Source of the DNA: Macropodus opercularis
Lineage: Eukaryota; Chordata; Actinopteri; Anabantiformes; Osphronemidae
Reading direction: 5' to 3'
Length of the DNA stretch: 64,000 nt
Assembly: GCA_030770545.1 (NCBI GenBank)
Contig: CM061091.1
Span: 13,820,501-13,884,500 of the forward strand
Part shown: positions 1-22,282 of the stretch, piece after piece
Layout: every line of letters begins with the position of its first letter
Numbering within the stretch: position 1 is the stretch's first letter
Translations under genes and position numbers: made by a program
The notes under the pieces: model-generated
Seen by the model: the letters and a program-made list of their open reading frames with translations, nothing else
What the model was told of the DNA's origin: nothing
Database searches by the model: none

Positions 1-1
1 C

Positions 2-177
2 CCAAAATCAGAGCTTCCACTTGAGGATGATGATCCTCAGTCTCAGCCAGCAGCACCTACCAGCAGTTGCCTGTGGCTCCACCCCAGTGACCTCAGCATT
101 GCCCTTTCAGCCTCCACCCCCCTCTATCCTCCTGGTAGGATCATCCATGTGGTGCACAACCATCCTCCAGAGACATG
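2..177 (+). CDS. dagla: dagla coding exon at the left edge (incomplete 5')
   Basis: The open frame starts at position 2 and ends two bases into a codon before the donor gtaagg. It encodes the acidic stretch LEDDDPQ and then LYPPGRIIHVVHNHPPET, part of the catalytic region of the alpha enzyme. The true acceptor is outside the window. Confidence 0.88.
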
Positions 178-3100
178 GTAAGGAGGCTGTGGGAAGTTGA
201 CACAAGTTGAATCTCTAAACGGGCTTTTGCTGTGTTTACTGTAGATTCCAGAAGTAAGAGCAGTCATCATTTGAGTGGCGGTGGCACTTAACGCTTAACT
301 TTATATGAAACGTATATTTTTACCACGGCGCCAGCTCATAAATGGTCGAGTGGTTGTGAAAGTGATGCGTGGACACTGATGCATCAACGCAAACCTTATA
401 TTTGTTTCACACCTGTGACATAAAAGAACTGGCAGCTCAGCAGGGGAAGGTATACGCTGCATACTTGCAACAGTGTGGGTTTACTGTGCGTCATGCAGCC
501 TCACTTGTTCTTCTACCTGCACTTCTAATAAAATGAGGTCTTTTCCACCTGCTTATGTGTGAATGAGTCCATTAGAAATCCCCAATATAATTATATAATG
601 AAATTTGAGTAGTTATTCCACGATACACTTATGGATCATAGCTGGATGTCACCTTCTGCTTTAAAAAGACAGAAGTTATCTTTGATATGACTTAATTAAA
701 GCATCTGGGAAAATATTTTTTGGAAACTATTAATTTGTCAAGTTGCTTAACTGTGTTAACAAAGACCTGGCGACTGACGGTTGTATCATGGACCATGTGT
801 TGAAGCCAGATAGTGAACTAATTATTCTATTATGGGTTTTTTTATGTGAGTGTAATGTCTGTCACTCATACCACTCCACATATATTGTGTTATACATGAA
901 GGAATCCATCATCATGAGTGTTTTATTTCTTCTTTCACCATGATTAATACTTTCTCTCCACTGCTTCGCTGCAGCTGTGGCCAGGAGGAGCCAACCTACT
1001 CGGCTCTGTGGGGGGATAACAAGGCCTTCAATGAGGTCATCATATCACCTGCCATGCTTAATGAGCACATGCCCCACATGGTGATGGAAGGTCTAAACAA
1101 GGTCTGTTTCAAGTGTATGCATGCAGGTGGTGTCGGTGGGGGACATTAAAGACTGGTGGTGAAATGGCTTTTAACTCTTGTTCCTGATTTCCAGCAGTGG
1201 GTGTCCGAACTGTGAATTCATCTGAACTAGAACGATACAGTTGATTTAACAAGCCTTTTGACCAACTGCTCAAACAGGGGGATGCCACTTTTTATCACGT
1301 TAAACTGTCACAAATTTCTGCATTTTTATGTGAATTTGGATAATGTTTCAATCGTTAAAAAATATTTCTGGCTATATGAAACTAAAATTGTATCCATCAA
1401 AAAAAGATTAATTAAATAGACCAAAAGTAATGTACTGCATTTAATCATACAGTTCTAATCACAAATGAAGTGGAATGCCTCTTAAAAGGGGAGAATTCTC
1501 TTTGCATGTGTGATTGTGCACAGGACGCGTCGTTAACCTGGTGGTGGCTCCACACCTTGTGTTTTCTCCATGTTGCTGCAGTCTCCAAGCTTGAAAACGG
1601 TTTGCTTCTGGTGGGCTTCGTTCTCTCGTACACCTCCTGAACGTTGCAGGGTGATAACTTGAACCCTTGCATGTGATGGATCCGTTTTGGGGATCACACT
1701 CTCTGGTGGCTACAAAAGATGTCAGAATTCTGACTTTGAGTTTGGGTCTGTTTTGACTTTTTTTTTTTTTTCTTGTCCGCTTTGCCGGTTGTGTAGTATG
1801 ACGCCTCTGGTGTTTCTGCAGGTTTTGGAACCACTTTGCCCCCTGTCTGAACAGGAAAACGTGGAAGCAGAGGAAGTGGAAGTCAGTCAACCTACCTGCA
1901 GTACCAATATGGTCATAACATTGAACACAGAAATGACCTCTACTTCCCTTTCCTCTGATCCCGTCCACAATGACCGATCTTGCAATGCTTCCCTCACAGA
2001 GACTGATGGCGTCTCTGCCTCTCTCACAGTTGCTTTTCCCCCTGTTGTAGATGCAGTGTCTCTTCCTCCTGCTCTGTCACACTGTACTTCTGCCTCACAG
2101 CCATGCGTGATCGCTATCCTGCCACTTTCTTCTGGTCCTTCTGACCCTCAATCAAAAGCACTTTCAGTTGTAAATGATTCGTGCATTCCACTCCCACCAC
2201 AATCAGACCCACTTGACTGTCACCCTTGTGTGGATATGACTATTACTCCTCTTTCTGAAATCATATCTATTAAGTCTTATTGTTCACCAATCAAGACAAT
2301 AACATCACATGGCTCTTTGCAAAAAAATGGGGTTTGTAGTTTACCAGTGCCAAACAGTACGTCTGATTCGCTTGTGTAGGACTTACTGGGACTGAATGGC
2401 CAGATGAAGTCCAACAGGAGAAATATTTTGCCTGATGTTAATCTGAGGACTCGATGCAAGTCTTATGTAATTTCTTTCAAACTTAGTCAAAAATAGCCTT
2501 TTGCAGCGGGGCATGATGAGTCCCAGCCCACCTGCACGCCTGTCTTCTGATAATGAGCTTTCCTAAATCAGCCTTTCAGTCGTTCCTCTCACAGCTACGC
2601 TACATTTGGTCAAGTGCTGCGGCTTGAACTTGCTAACCCTGTTCCTCAGCTAACAAGTTTTCTTTGTATTCCGGGGGTTTCCATGGTAACCTAATTTCTT
2701 CCACATCAACTGCTCTTTCTTCCTTCTTGGCCGGGTTTTTCAGTAGCTGCAGCTCGTCTCTTTAGATGCCTTTTTTTCCTGCCTTTGAAAGCACATATTC
2801 AGCTTTTCCTCAATCATAATCCCTTCAAGGAATTGTCAATTACTCATCAGCACAAGGGGAGCAAATGTGTAAACGCTGAGTGCTGTGTTCAGCACGACTG
2901 CTCTGCTATAAAATTACTGCTCAAAGTCTAATGATTAATTATTATTGGCTGTGAAGGCTTCATTAGTATGACTGAAAACTGGAATGTTTCTCAATCGTGT
3001 TTTTTTTTTTTTCTATAATGTTAAAACCCGCTTTCATAAAAAAGCTGTGGAGATTGCAGTATATTATTGCATAATGCAAAACATCTGGTATACTGCACAT

Positions 3101-6100
3101 TTCTCTCTTGCAGTTAGCAGTTTCAGGATGAGTTTGTCTGTAAAGTAAATCTTTTTTATTAACTGCCTATTTCTGCAGGTGATATGTTGTCTATATTAAG
3201 TTACCAAATGCAGTATTTGCTGTTGTTTAACACTTTATCGAAACACATTTATTATTATACTTTATATATATTGTACGTCATGTACCACTACCACGTTCTA
3301 ATATCCATCTGCACAACCCAACATGATTTAATTCCATTTTAACCTTATGTACCTGTGTCGTTAAGTATTTCATTCTTTATTCATTTGCATTTTGTTCAAC
3401 CTTTTTCTGTTGTCACGTGTGTGTTTTTTTTCTTCTTGCTATAATTTTTTATATCAAATGGTGCTTCCATCAACCATTAAACTTAACCAGTAATATGTAC
3501 ACTAATTGTGTGTTGATGTGCTTTACCATTAATTGTTCTACTGTAGTTTCATTTTAACCATTTAACCAACACACTTCAGTACCTTTGGGACAAGTGTTCA
3601 TGAATATTGTTTAACGTATTTGCTGTTATAATAATGTATGTCTTCCTTAATGGTCAGAGCAACACACAGTCTCTCTTCAATATAGATGATATGGTTAATT
3701 GGATGTTCTTGGAAATTAATCTGGTCTGACTAAGTAAAATACAAAATCTTCCATTCCACATGTGTGTATCCGACACGCTGCAAAAATATTAATAACCAGA
3801 ACTAAATCATACATCATTGTAATGTTTCATTTAACCCATAGGAGATATTTCTCAAAAAGATATTAAGTTTTTGTTCAGTGTCAATAAATTAGTGCATTTA
3901 GAGTTTTGAAGTGTGGTGTATTGGCAAAATGTGGATGCACTAATATTGTCAGTGCACTTCCTCTCTCGCTCTCTCTCTGTTGTTCTTATATTGTCTTTAA
4001 CTGTAATACCATCTGTGTATACTATTATACTTATTACAGGTGCTGGAGAACTATAACAAAGGGAAAACCGCTTTGCTCTCAGCAGCCAAGATCATGGTGA
4101 GTCCCACCGAAGTGGACTTGAATCCAGAGACTCTGTTCATGGATACAACAACAACTTCTCAGCAGCCGACCCCTACAACCCACCACCGCAGGAACAGTAG
4201 TGTTCGGTTAGTACGCCAGGCACCTGTGTGTGTGTGTGTGTGTTTTGAGCCTAAAGGAATAAAAGAACTTTTCAGTTACCCCTTAATACATAAGGGCGCA
4301 CGAGTCAAATGTATTTAATGTAGACAGTTCTAACAAATAATACTGCTACTAACTGCTACTTTGTTTTCTCAATACCATCATATCTGTCTGTTCCGTATGG
4401 TTTAAAAAAAACAAGACAAAAACCATTGTTACGGTAAGCAAAGCATGGTATCACTAATTTTCCGTGCTATTCTCCCTTCTTTCATGCACGCATGCACGCT
4501 GTCTGACCACAGAGCAGTCCCAACGTATGGTAGTATTCAGTTTCCACCTCGCCCTCTCTGGTTTAGCCCCTGTCCAAAGTCAGTGTGACCTCCTGGTAGT
4601 GATGAACTACAGTATGATGTTCTGTCTCTGGGTATTAGCAGCTAATGTAAGAGCGTTTACATTGGGTCCATATATCTTTAGACAATGGGACAGTTCTGGC
4701 TCTGTAGCCCACAACAGGGGTTTTGAAATGAATGTAGTCTGTCAGCCTTAATTTAGGGACTGGTTGAAAAATGGGACTAACTGTGTAGGGAATCTGGCCA
4801 AGTTAATTAATGGACTGATAATTCAAATGGCTGATGATTTCCTTTAAAACCCACTATGGTATAGAGCCAAAACGATGAATATTCTGTAATTGTCCAGATA
4901 GATTTATGGACCTGACTGTATGTGCTAAATTACACTTCTAGCCTCCCAGTCTTCCCTTTTTCTCTGTTCTTTCTTCCATTTATTTAATGTTTTGCTGGTG
5001 TCTGCCTAGTTTGCACTGTAGATATAGTTTAAACTTTCCAATGTCTTTCCTTCTTGAACCCTTTGTTGGTTATTTTAACCCATTTATTTATGTCTTATCT
5101 TGTGTTTTGCATCCCCTCTCCGCTCCTTTCCTTGCCATTACTATCCAACCCATTGTTTTCCTCTCCTCTAGTTCGTGTGCCCAGTCTGAAATATCTCTGG
5201 ATGGTTTCTCTGAGTGCCCTCCTCCCCCAGTGCCTGTAGTGCTGCGTGGAGCACGGGAGCGCTTAGCAGTGGAGCTGAGGGACCGCAAGGCACCACTGGC
5301 CGTCATGGAGAGTCTCTCAGATGCCGAATCACTCTACAGTCTGGACTCACGACGCTCCTCAGCTGCACTAAGGGGTTCGCCAATGCTGGGTAGCCTCCCG
5401 TTCCCTTTGGATGCACCGATTCCAGAGGAGAATCCGTCTCTCAGCTCTCGCACAGAATTATTAGCTGCTGACTGCCTCTGCCAGGCAACGCCAGAGCACT
5501 TGGGTGAAGTTGGGCCCTTCTTTACCCCAGAGTCCAGATCCACCCCGGATTATCCCATGCGCCTGTCTCCAGCCACACCTCGATACAGTGGACTCCATTC
5601 CCCAGCTCTGCTAAACCAGAGCGCCTTGGCTCCGCCTTTTAAGACGGAACCCAATGCCAACCCGAAAATGCTTCCTGATGGGGATCAACAACAGATACCT
5701 GGTGTCTACAGCCCGGGTGGCACCCCCAATGCACCTCTCAGTCCTCAGATTGGTTCTAGAGCAATGAACACTGAAACAGAAGACTGGGACTCTGCAGAGA
5801 CCAGGCCTGCAGTTAGTACTCCTCCATCCCAACTTTCCAATGGAAACCCCAGCCAAGCAGTGCTGGAGTTCGCCCAATACTTAGACTCTTTATTCAGACT
5901 AGATGGCAGCAGCTCACCCACTCTGGAACTGTCTGATGGCGAGTCAGAGTCAGGCCGGGGCTCATTTGGACAAGGTGAATGTCTCGGGGATGGGCAGCAG
6001 TTGGATGACAAACAATTTCTGGCCAGGGCAACACTGGAGCCAAATTTAGTCCCAAAGCCCCCGCGCACCTTTGCTGGATCTGCCGACCCTTCGTCAGGCA

Positions 6101-6249
6101 TCTCTTTGTCACCTTCGTTCCCTCTCTCATCATCTGAGGAACTCAACGATCTCTCCCCCGGTGAAGGTGCACCACCATCCATACATTCCCTACGAACATC
6201 CACACCTTGCCACTGTCCTGAAGAGAACACGCTGTCATCTATGGTGTAG
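2..6249 (+). CDS. dagla: dagla, diacylglycerol lipase alpha, 3' part (partial)
   Basis: Serine lipase of the plasma membrane and postsynaptic spine that cleaves diacylglycerol to the endocannabinoid 2-arachidonoylglycerol. Only the C-terminal part lies here; the N-terminal membrane segments and catalytic core are off the left edge. Coding exons read in phase: 2-177, 975-1101, 4040-4206, 5172-6249, giving about 515 residues. Family landmarks in order: STPLYPPGRIIHVVHNHPPE, EEPTYSALWGDNKAFNEV, VLENYNKGKTALLSAAK, MVSPTEVDL, APLAVMESLSDAESLYSLDS, EENPSLSSRTELLAAD and NLVPKPPRTFAGSADPSSG. All sit in the order seen in mammalian DAGLA. The PPRTF (6058-6072) is a PPxxF Homer-binding motif. The C-terminus is -LSSMV, unlike the mammalian end. 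DAGLB is unlikely because it lacks this long tail. Identity is very secure; the window's left edge cuts the gene. Confidence 0.95.
975..1101 (+). CDS. dagla: dagla coding exon (TYSALWGDNKAFNEV)
   Basis: The acceptor gctgcag precedes the single base that completes a Cys codon, and the exon ends in phase 0 after the AAG of LNK before gtctgt. Residues EEPTYSALWGDNKAFNEVII and LNEHMPHMVMEGLNK match the end of the DAGL lipase region. The phase-0 end matters because two different downstream exons can be joined to it, both starting Val-Leu-Glu. Confidence 0.9.
1822..2379 (+). CDS. dagla: candidate alternative 3'-terminal exon of dagla
   Basis: An open frame of 185 codons plus stop begins directly at the acceptor tgtttctgcag, in phase 0 with the exon ending at 1101. 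It starts VLEP, echoing the VLEN start of the usual next exon at 4040. The encoded tail is rich in Ser, Thr and Pro, has an acidic patch (ENVEAEEVEV) near its start, and ends -TSDSLV. It has no resemblance to any domain I know. If used, it would drop the last lipase-region segment VLENYNKGK and the whole Homer-binding tail. Possible poly(A) signals follow at 3476 (ATTAAA) and 3883 (AATAAA). The open length (chance about 1e-4 for random sequence) and exact phase support it; no transcript evidence is available. Confidence 0.55.
   Translation, partial: VLEPLCPLSEQENVEAEEVEVSQPTCSTNMVITLNTEMTSTSLSSDPVHNDRSCNASLTETDGVSASLTVAFPPVVDAVSLPPALSHCTSASQPCVIAILPLSSGPSDPQSKALSVVNDSCIPLPPQSDPLDCHPCVDMTITPLSEIISIKSYCSPIKTITSHGSLQKNGVCSLPVPNSTSDSLV
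4040..4206 (+). CDS. dagla: dagla coding exon (VLENYNKGKTALLSAAK)
   Basis: The acceptor ttattacag is followed by VLENYNKGKTALLSAAKIM and VSPTEVDLNPETLF, then a Thr/Gln/Pro run and RRNSSVR. It stops two bases into the Arg codon before gttagt; the next exon supplies T to complete it. These are near-identical to mammalian DAGLA at the junction between lipase region and cytoplasmic tail. A (TG)9 tract lies just inside the following intron. Confidence 0.92.
4225..4242 (+). repeat. (TG)9 microsatellite
   Basis: Perfect dinucleotide run about 20 bases inside the dagla intron that follows the 4040-4206 exon. Confidence 0.95.
5172..6249 (+). CDS. dagla: dagla last coding exon, cytoplasmic tail
   Basis: One long exon encodes the regulatory tail of 358 residues after the acceptor cctctag and ends at TAG. 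The frame is open further upstream (to 4987) but that part is intron. Conserved blocks are QSEISLDGFSE, LAVESLSDAESLYSLDS-like Ser-rich sequence, EENPSLSSRTELLAAD, VLEFAQYLDSLF, and VPKPPRTFAGSADPSSGIS. In mammals this tail carries CaMKII phosphorylation sites and the Homer motif; the Homer motif PPRTF is visible here. The middle (residues from about 5560 to 5850) is Pro/Ser-rich and diverged. It ends in Ser-Met-Val. Confidence 0.93.
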
Positions 6250-8700
6250 ACCATAGATTCTAGTGTCCTTTGCCCTAAATTGAGAGGAGCAATCTAAAAT
6301 TTTAAAACATATCACAATACTTGCATGCAGTGGAATGCAGTCACTCATCCGATGGCAGAAATGGACTGATGAACTCACAAACTCTTTATTCTCAAGGTTT
6401 CCCCTTCGAACGCTCATTATAGCATTTTCACACTATTGCAATGACTACGAAAAAAAGATACCTCTCTCTGCATGCCAGGGGGCTGTGCTGCTTATGGGTA
6501 AATAGAAACGGTAGCTTCACAATACCATTCCAGCACACTGTCGTCTCGCACCATGGAGAGATGAATACACGTTACTGTACATCCGATTCTCTGACTAAAA
6601 TAAATATCAAAGGGAGAATAGTTATATGAGCAGGGATTCATCAACACTGCAGAAGATGTTAGCAAAGACATATCGTGGGTTGATGTACAGCTTCCTGCAC
6701 CCTCAGCAGCTCTGGAAAAGTTGTCCAGCGTTCATTTTATTTTTCTAAATCAGGAATGTGAAGATGGACATATTCATCAGTCAATGCGATTGAGAAGACA
6801 TTATGAAATGTTCCTCAGGTCTTTAAAGAATTGACTTTGAGAAAGAGAGTGTGTTACATTGGTGAGAATTCATGTGTTTTAAAACAATTGTGATTGTGAC
6901 AAAGTTATTACAGACACATATGGATGTTTTAAGTCTTTTGGTTACTCTTTATAGTGCATGAAGACTTGTTTTCTTTTATTTTGAAGAGAATTTGTCACTA
7001 AGCAATTTAGATTGACATTTGGAGGCTCTTCACACAATATACTTCGCAACTAACCCCCTCCTTGCCAAAAGAATTAATACATTGTATTGCCAAATGTATT
7101 TATGAGATGTAATTTTGTATATGTATATGAATATTGATTTATTTAAACACAAATCCATCATCTCCTTCCATGGCCATCCCATTGGTTCCCATATAGACTG
7201 TTACACGGCAACACCACAGAGAAGATGTCATCCTGACCTTAAATACTGCCATAGCTTTCATTTTGACAACACAATCTCTGTACCTTGGGTTTTGAAACAA
7301 TAACGAACTTTGTAATCGATGTCCTAGTCTCATAACTAGTGTAACACTCTCTTAGCAATGTGCCTAGGTCAGGGACTGCATGCTTTATGCATTCACAGTA
7401 GCATGGCTGGTATATAATAAGTCTCGTCATAGTCACGGTAAAAAAAAAAAACAAGCTCTAAACATTTTCTGATTATATTTAAATATAATCAAATCTTATA
7501 TTTGTAAACTTTTGTGAGGCTTACTAAATGCCCAGGCCATCACCCAGTCCCCAACTAGGTCAAAAACGTGTCCTAGGATATCAATTTTCTTGTTCTCAAG
7601 GTGCTCTAAGTCATCTTGAACTTCAAGGTGTTTGCTTCCCTTTAATCTGGTTCATCTCAAACTTTGTTGAGGTTGGACTGAATTAATCAACGGGCTTGAA
7701 CAATATGTACTGTGTGCCAATCCTAAATACTGTTCATGGCATACAATCTTCCATATCACTCTGGATGTAAGAGGTGGTCCACGATTTGCATTATTTATTA
7801 TTGTTGTTCTCACTTTTATTGCTATGTTTGATGGAATTTTTACCCTTATTGCTCTTGCAATAGGTTGGTTTGATGTCAGTGATTTTTATCTCAATTTTTG
7901 GGACAATGTGGGGACTTTTTTTTTTTTTTTTTTTTAGACTTTCCAAAATGTAAGGCGTTATGTATTTCTGCTTTTTTCTGTCCAAGTGGAAAAGATTTTG
8001 ACATTCTGCCAATATGTTTTTTTTTCTTTTTTAACAAATGCATTAGAGTTGTGAGACATATTGCAGAATGACAGTCTGCTCACTCCAACCTTTGGCGCAG
8101 CGCCACCATCAAGCCTAGAGTCGCCCTAGCGATCTGAACAGTATCTCTATTTGGAATAGGATTTGCTGTGGTTGCTCACAGCAGACAGTTCCAGCCAGTT
8201 TACAGTCTGACACTGCTCAAATCATGCTGCCAGTCCCAGTAGTCTCTGACAAGACACTAAATTTGGCCCAGCTAATTCCTACTTTCAGTAGCTTTGCTTG
8301 CAGCTTGTCACACATTAAACATTGCTGAAAGAAAGCACCACAACACTTTCCGCCATGATGTACAGCACCACCTTCTACGTGTAATTATTTATGCAGATGT
8401 CTAAAATAAATAAGATACAGTTCAACAGTGTCATGTCAAAAACCATTATGTAACAATAAGGGGAATGACTATTAAAAAACAAATCAGTATGGCCATATAG
8501 AAAATATGTTAAGTTATTTATTTAAACCACTGGCAGATATTAAAATCGGTCTATATTGAAAGAAAAATAATTCAGCTGTCTTGTCCATGTTTACCTGTTT
8601 TGCTTCCCTTCCTTTCCTGCCCACAATTAGAATGTATTTACTCTCTCCTGCCCTGCCTGTAATGGAATAAACTACAAACTATGAAAGTAACAGTGAATAT
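6250..8700 (+). other. dagla: dagla candidate 3'UTR with several poly(A) signals
   Basis: There is no gene-like reading frame in 2.4 kb after the dagla stop. AATAAA hexamers on the + strand occur at 6599-6604, 8405-8410 and 8666-8671, so the 3'UTR could end at any of them; the last would give a long UTR, usual for this gene in brain. A T20 tract lies at 7916-7935, and a 22-bp palindrome at 7470-7491. Which end is used cannot be told from sequence. Confidence 0.45.
7470..7491. repeat. 22-bp perfect palindrome
   Basis: Arms TGATTATATTT and AAATATAATCA meet with no spacer. It is AT-rich and lies in the presumed dagla 3'UTR, where it could fold as a weak hairpin. Confidence 0.85.
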
Positions 8701-9440
8701 CTGTAATATTTCATTCAGAACACACTTCACATATAATGTTGGACTTTGATATCGTCAACATTTAAATGGTTGTTGCTGTCGTAGTGCACTGTGTGTAGAT
8801 GGAGTGTATATATATTTAGTGTATACTAAAAGCTACGCAATGCTATAAATCCCTGAAAAGTAGCTGCGTCTTCATGTAAATGATTAATTATCAATAATTG
8901 CTTTAACCTAATGCCTCGTTGTCAAGTTTCCTCCGTACTTGTAGGATGGTGCTTACAGTGCAGGAGAGTTTTCCATCTACGTTTGATGTGAAGCGCGTTT
9001 CCTTGTTTTTTCCAGGGTTGCTGAGTGCAGATGGATCCTCAGTAAAAAGGCCATGAGTTGTTCTGAGCTATATTTGAGCTATAGTGTAGGTGCGCTGTGC
9101 TGTGAGTGCACAGGAGGTTTGATAGAGATCACAAATTACTGCTGAGCTTACGGAGGTGCGATGTGTCAAATGATACAGCATGGACGGCTGAGAAACACTC
9201 TCTCTCTCGCTTTCTCTTTCTCTCTCACTCACACATTGTGTCCACTAGGTGGAAGCAAACTCTTCACCCCTTGAGTGACAAAAACGAAGAAGAACGACTT
9301 CCGTACTTCATACAGCGGTTGCCTGCGTCGCTAATGTTAGCTTAAAGCTGGGTTACGGTTATTCATGAGTCTGTCCTGTTTTCTAATGACGGTCATGATT
9401 TAAGGTTGAACAGTCGAGCCGTGTTCTGTTAAACGTCTCG
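8701..9440 (+). promoter_or_regulatory. ext2: ext2 promoter region and probable non-coding exon 1
   Basis: No coding signal. A strong donor (ctcg then gtgagt) follows 9440, and no ATG-led frame of ext2 lies before it, so an untranslated first exon ending at 9440 is likely. Its start is unknown, perhaps near 9300. Sequence from about 9330 to 9760 is rich in GTTAGC, GCTAAC and GCTAGC words, a texture also seen around caprin1 exon 1. No TATA box is obvious. Confidence 0.4.
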
Positions 9441-10133
9441 GTGAGTAAAGCCTGTGAAGATGTTTTGACAGCTCCCATATTTCCCACAGTTTTATAGTGT
9501 TTATTGGCGGCTGGCAGACGTTAGTGAACTACCAGCTAGCTAGTTAACTTAGCTAGCACGACTGTTTACACGGATGGTTTAGCTAACAACTATCGCTACC
9601 GTTAGCCAGGCTAGCTTCCCACTGCCTCCTAATATGACGAGCCTTTGTCACTATAGTAGCTGTTTTGTCAGAGCTTATTTCGAAGACCGCCTCAAAAATG
9701 TGTACGATTTTCTTTTGGCAGCACTGAATTGGTAGCAGTTAGCTAACCGCTAACCTATATAAGCCAGATGGAAACTGCAGTGCATGAACTCGGTTTAATC
9801 GTTGATAATAAAACATCTACACGTTGAGACGTATTTATAGATTCTGGCGTAACGTTATTTACCTGTTGGATTGGGCAGATACAGTTGTGCGGTAATATAT
9901 CCACAGTTTTAAGCGTGATATTTTCTTTTTAGCCTATTATATGTTCACAAAAGTAAATCAGTGAATTTCCCAAGTTCGATCTAGACAAAGTTTCATCTGT
10001 CTTCTTTCTAAAATCGCTTGTTTGTCTAAATGTTTCAGCTTAAATGACTGCTCGTTGTTTAAACTCTACATGAAACAGATTGATGCGAGTTTCATCTCCC
10101 CAACAGTGGCTGTCTGGACGGAGAGGTGTCAGA

Positions 10134-22282
<12,149 letters not shown>

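Noticed and set aside
1459..1968. 169-codon minus-strand frame in the dagla intron
   Set aside because: Basic, low-complexity translation with no family motif; its left part is intron and its right part is the antisense of the candidate dagla exon, whose phase and splice site are better.
4987..5171. Upstream extension of the last dagla exon
   Set aside because: Open but hydrophobic and not DAGLA-like; a clear acceptor at 5171 and the required Arg codon phase place the exon start at 5172.
5745..6254. 169-codon minus-strand frame under the dagla last exon
   Set aside because: Shadow of a long, GC-richer real exon on the other strand.
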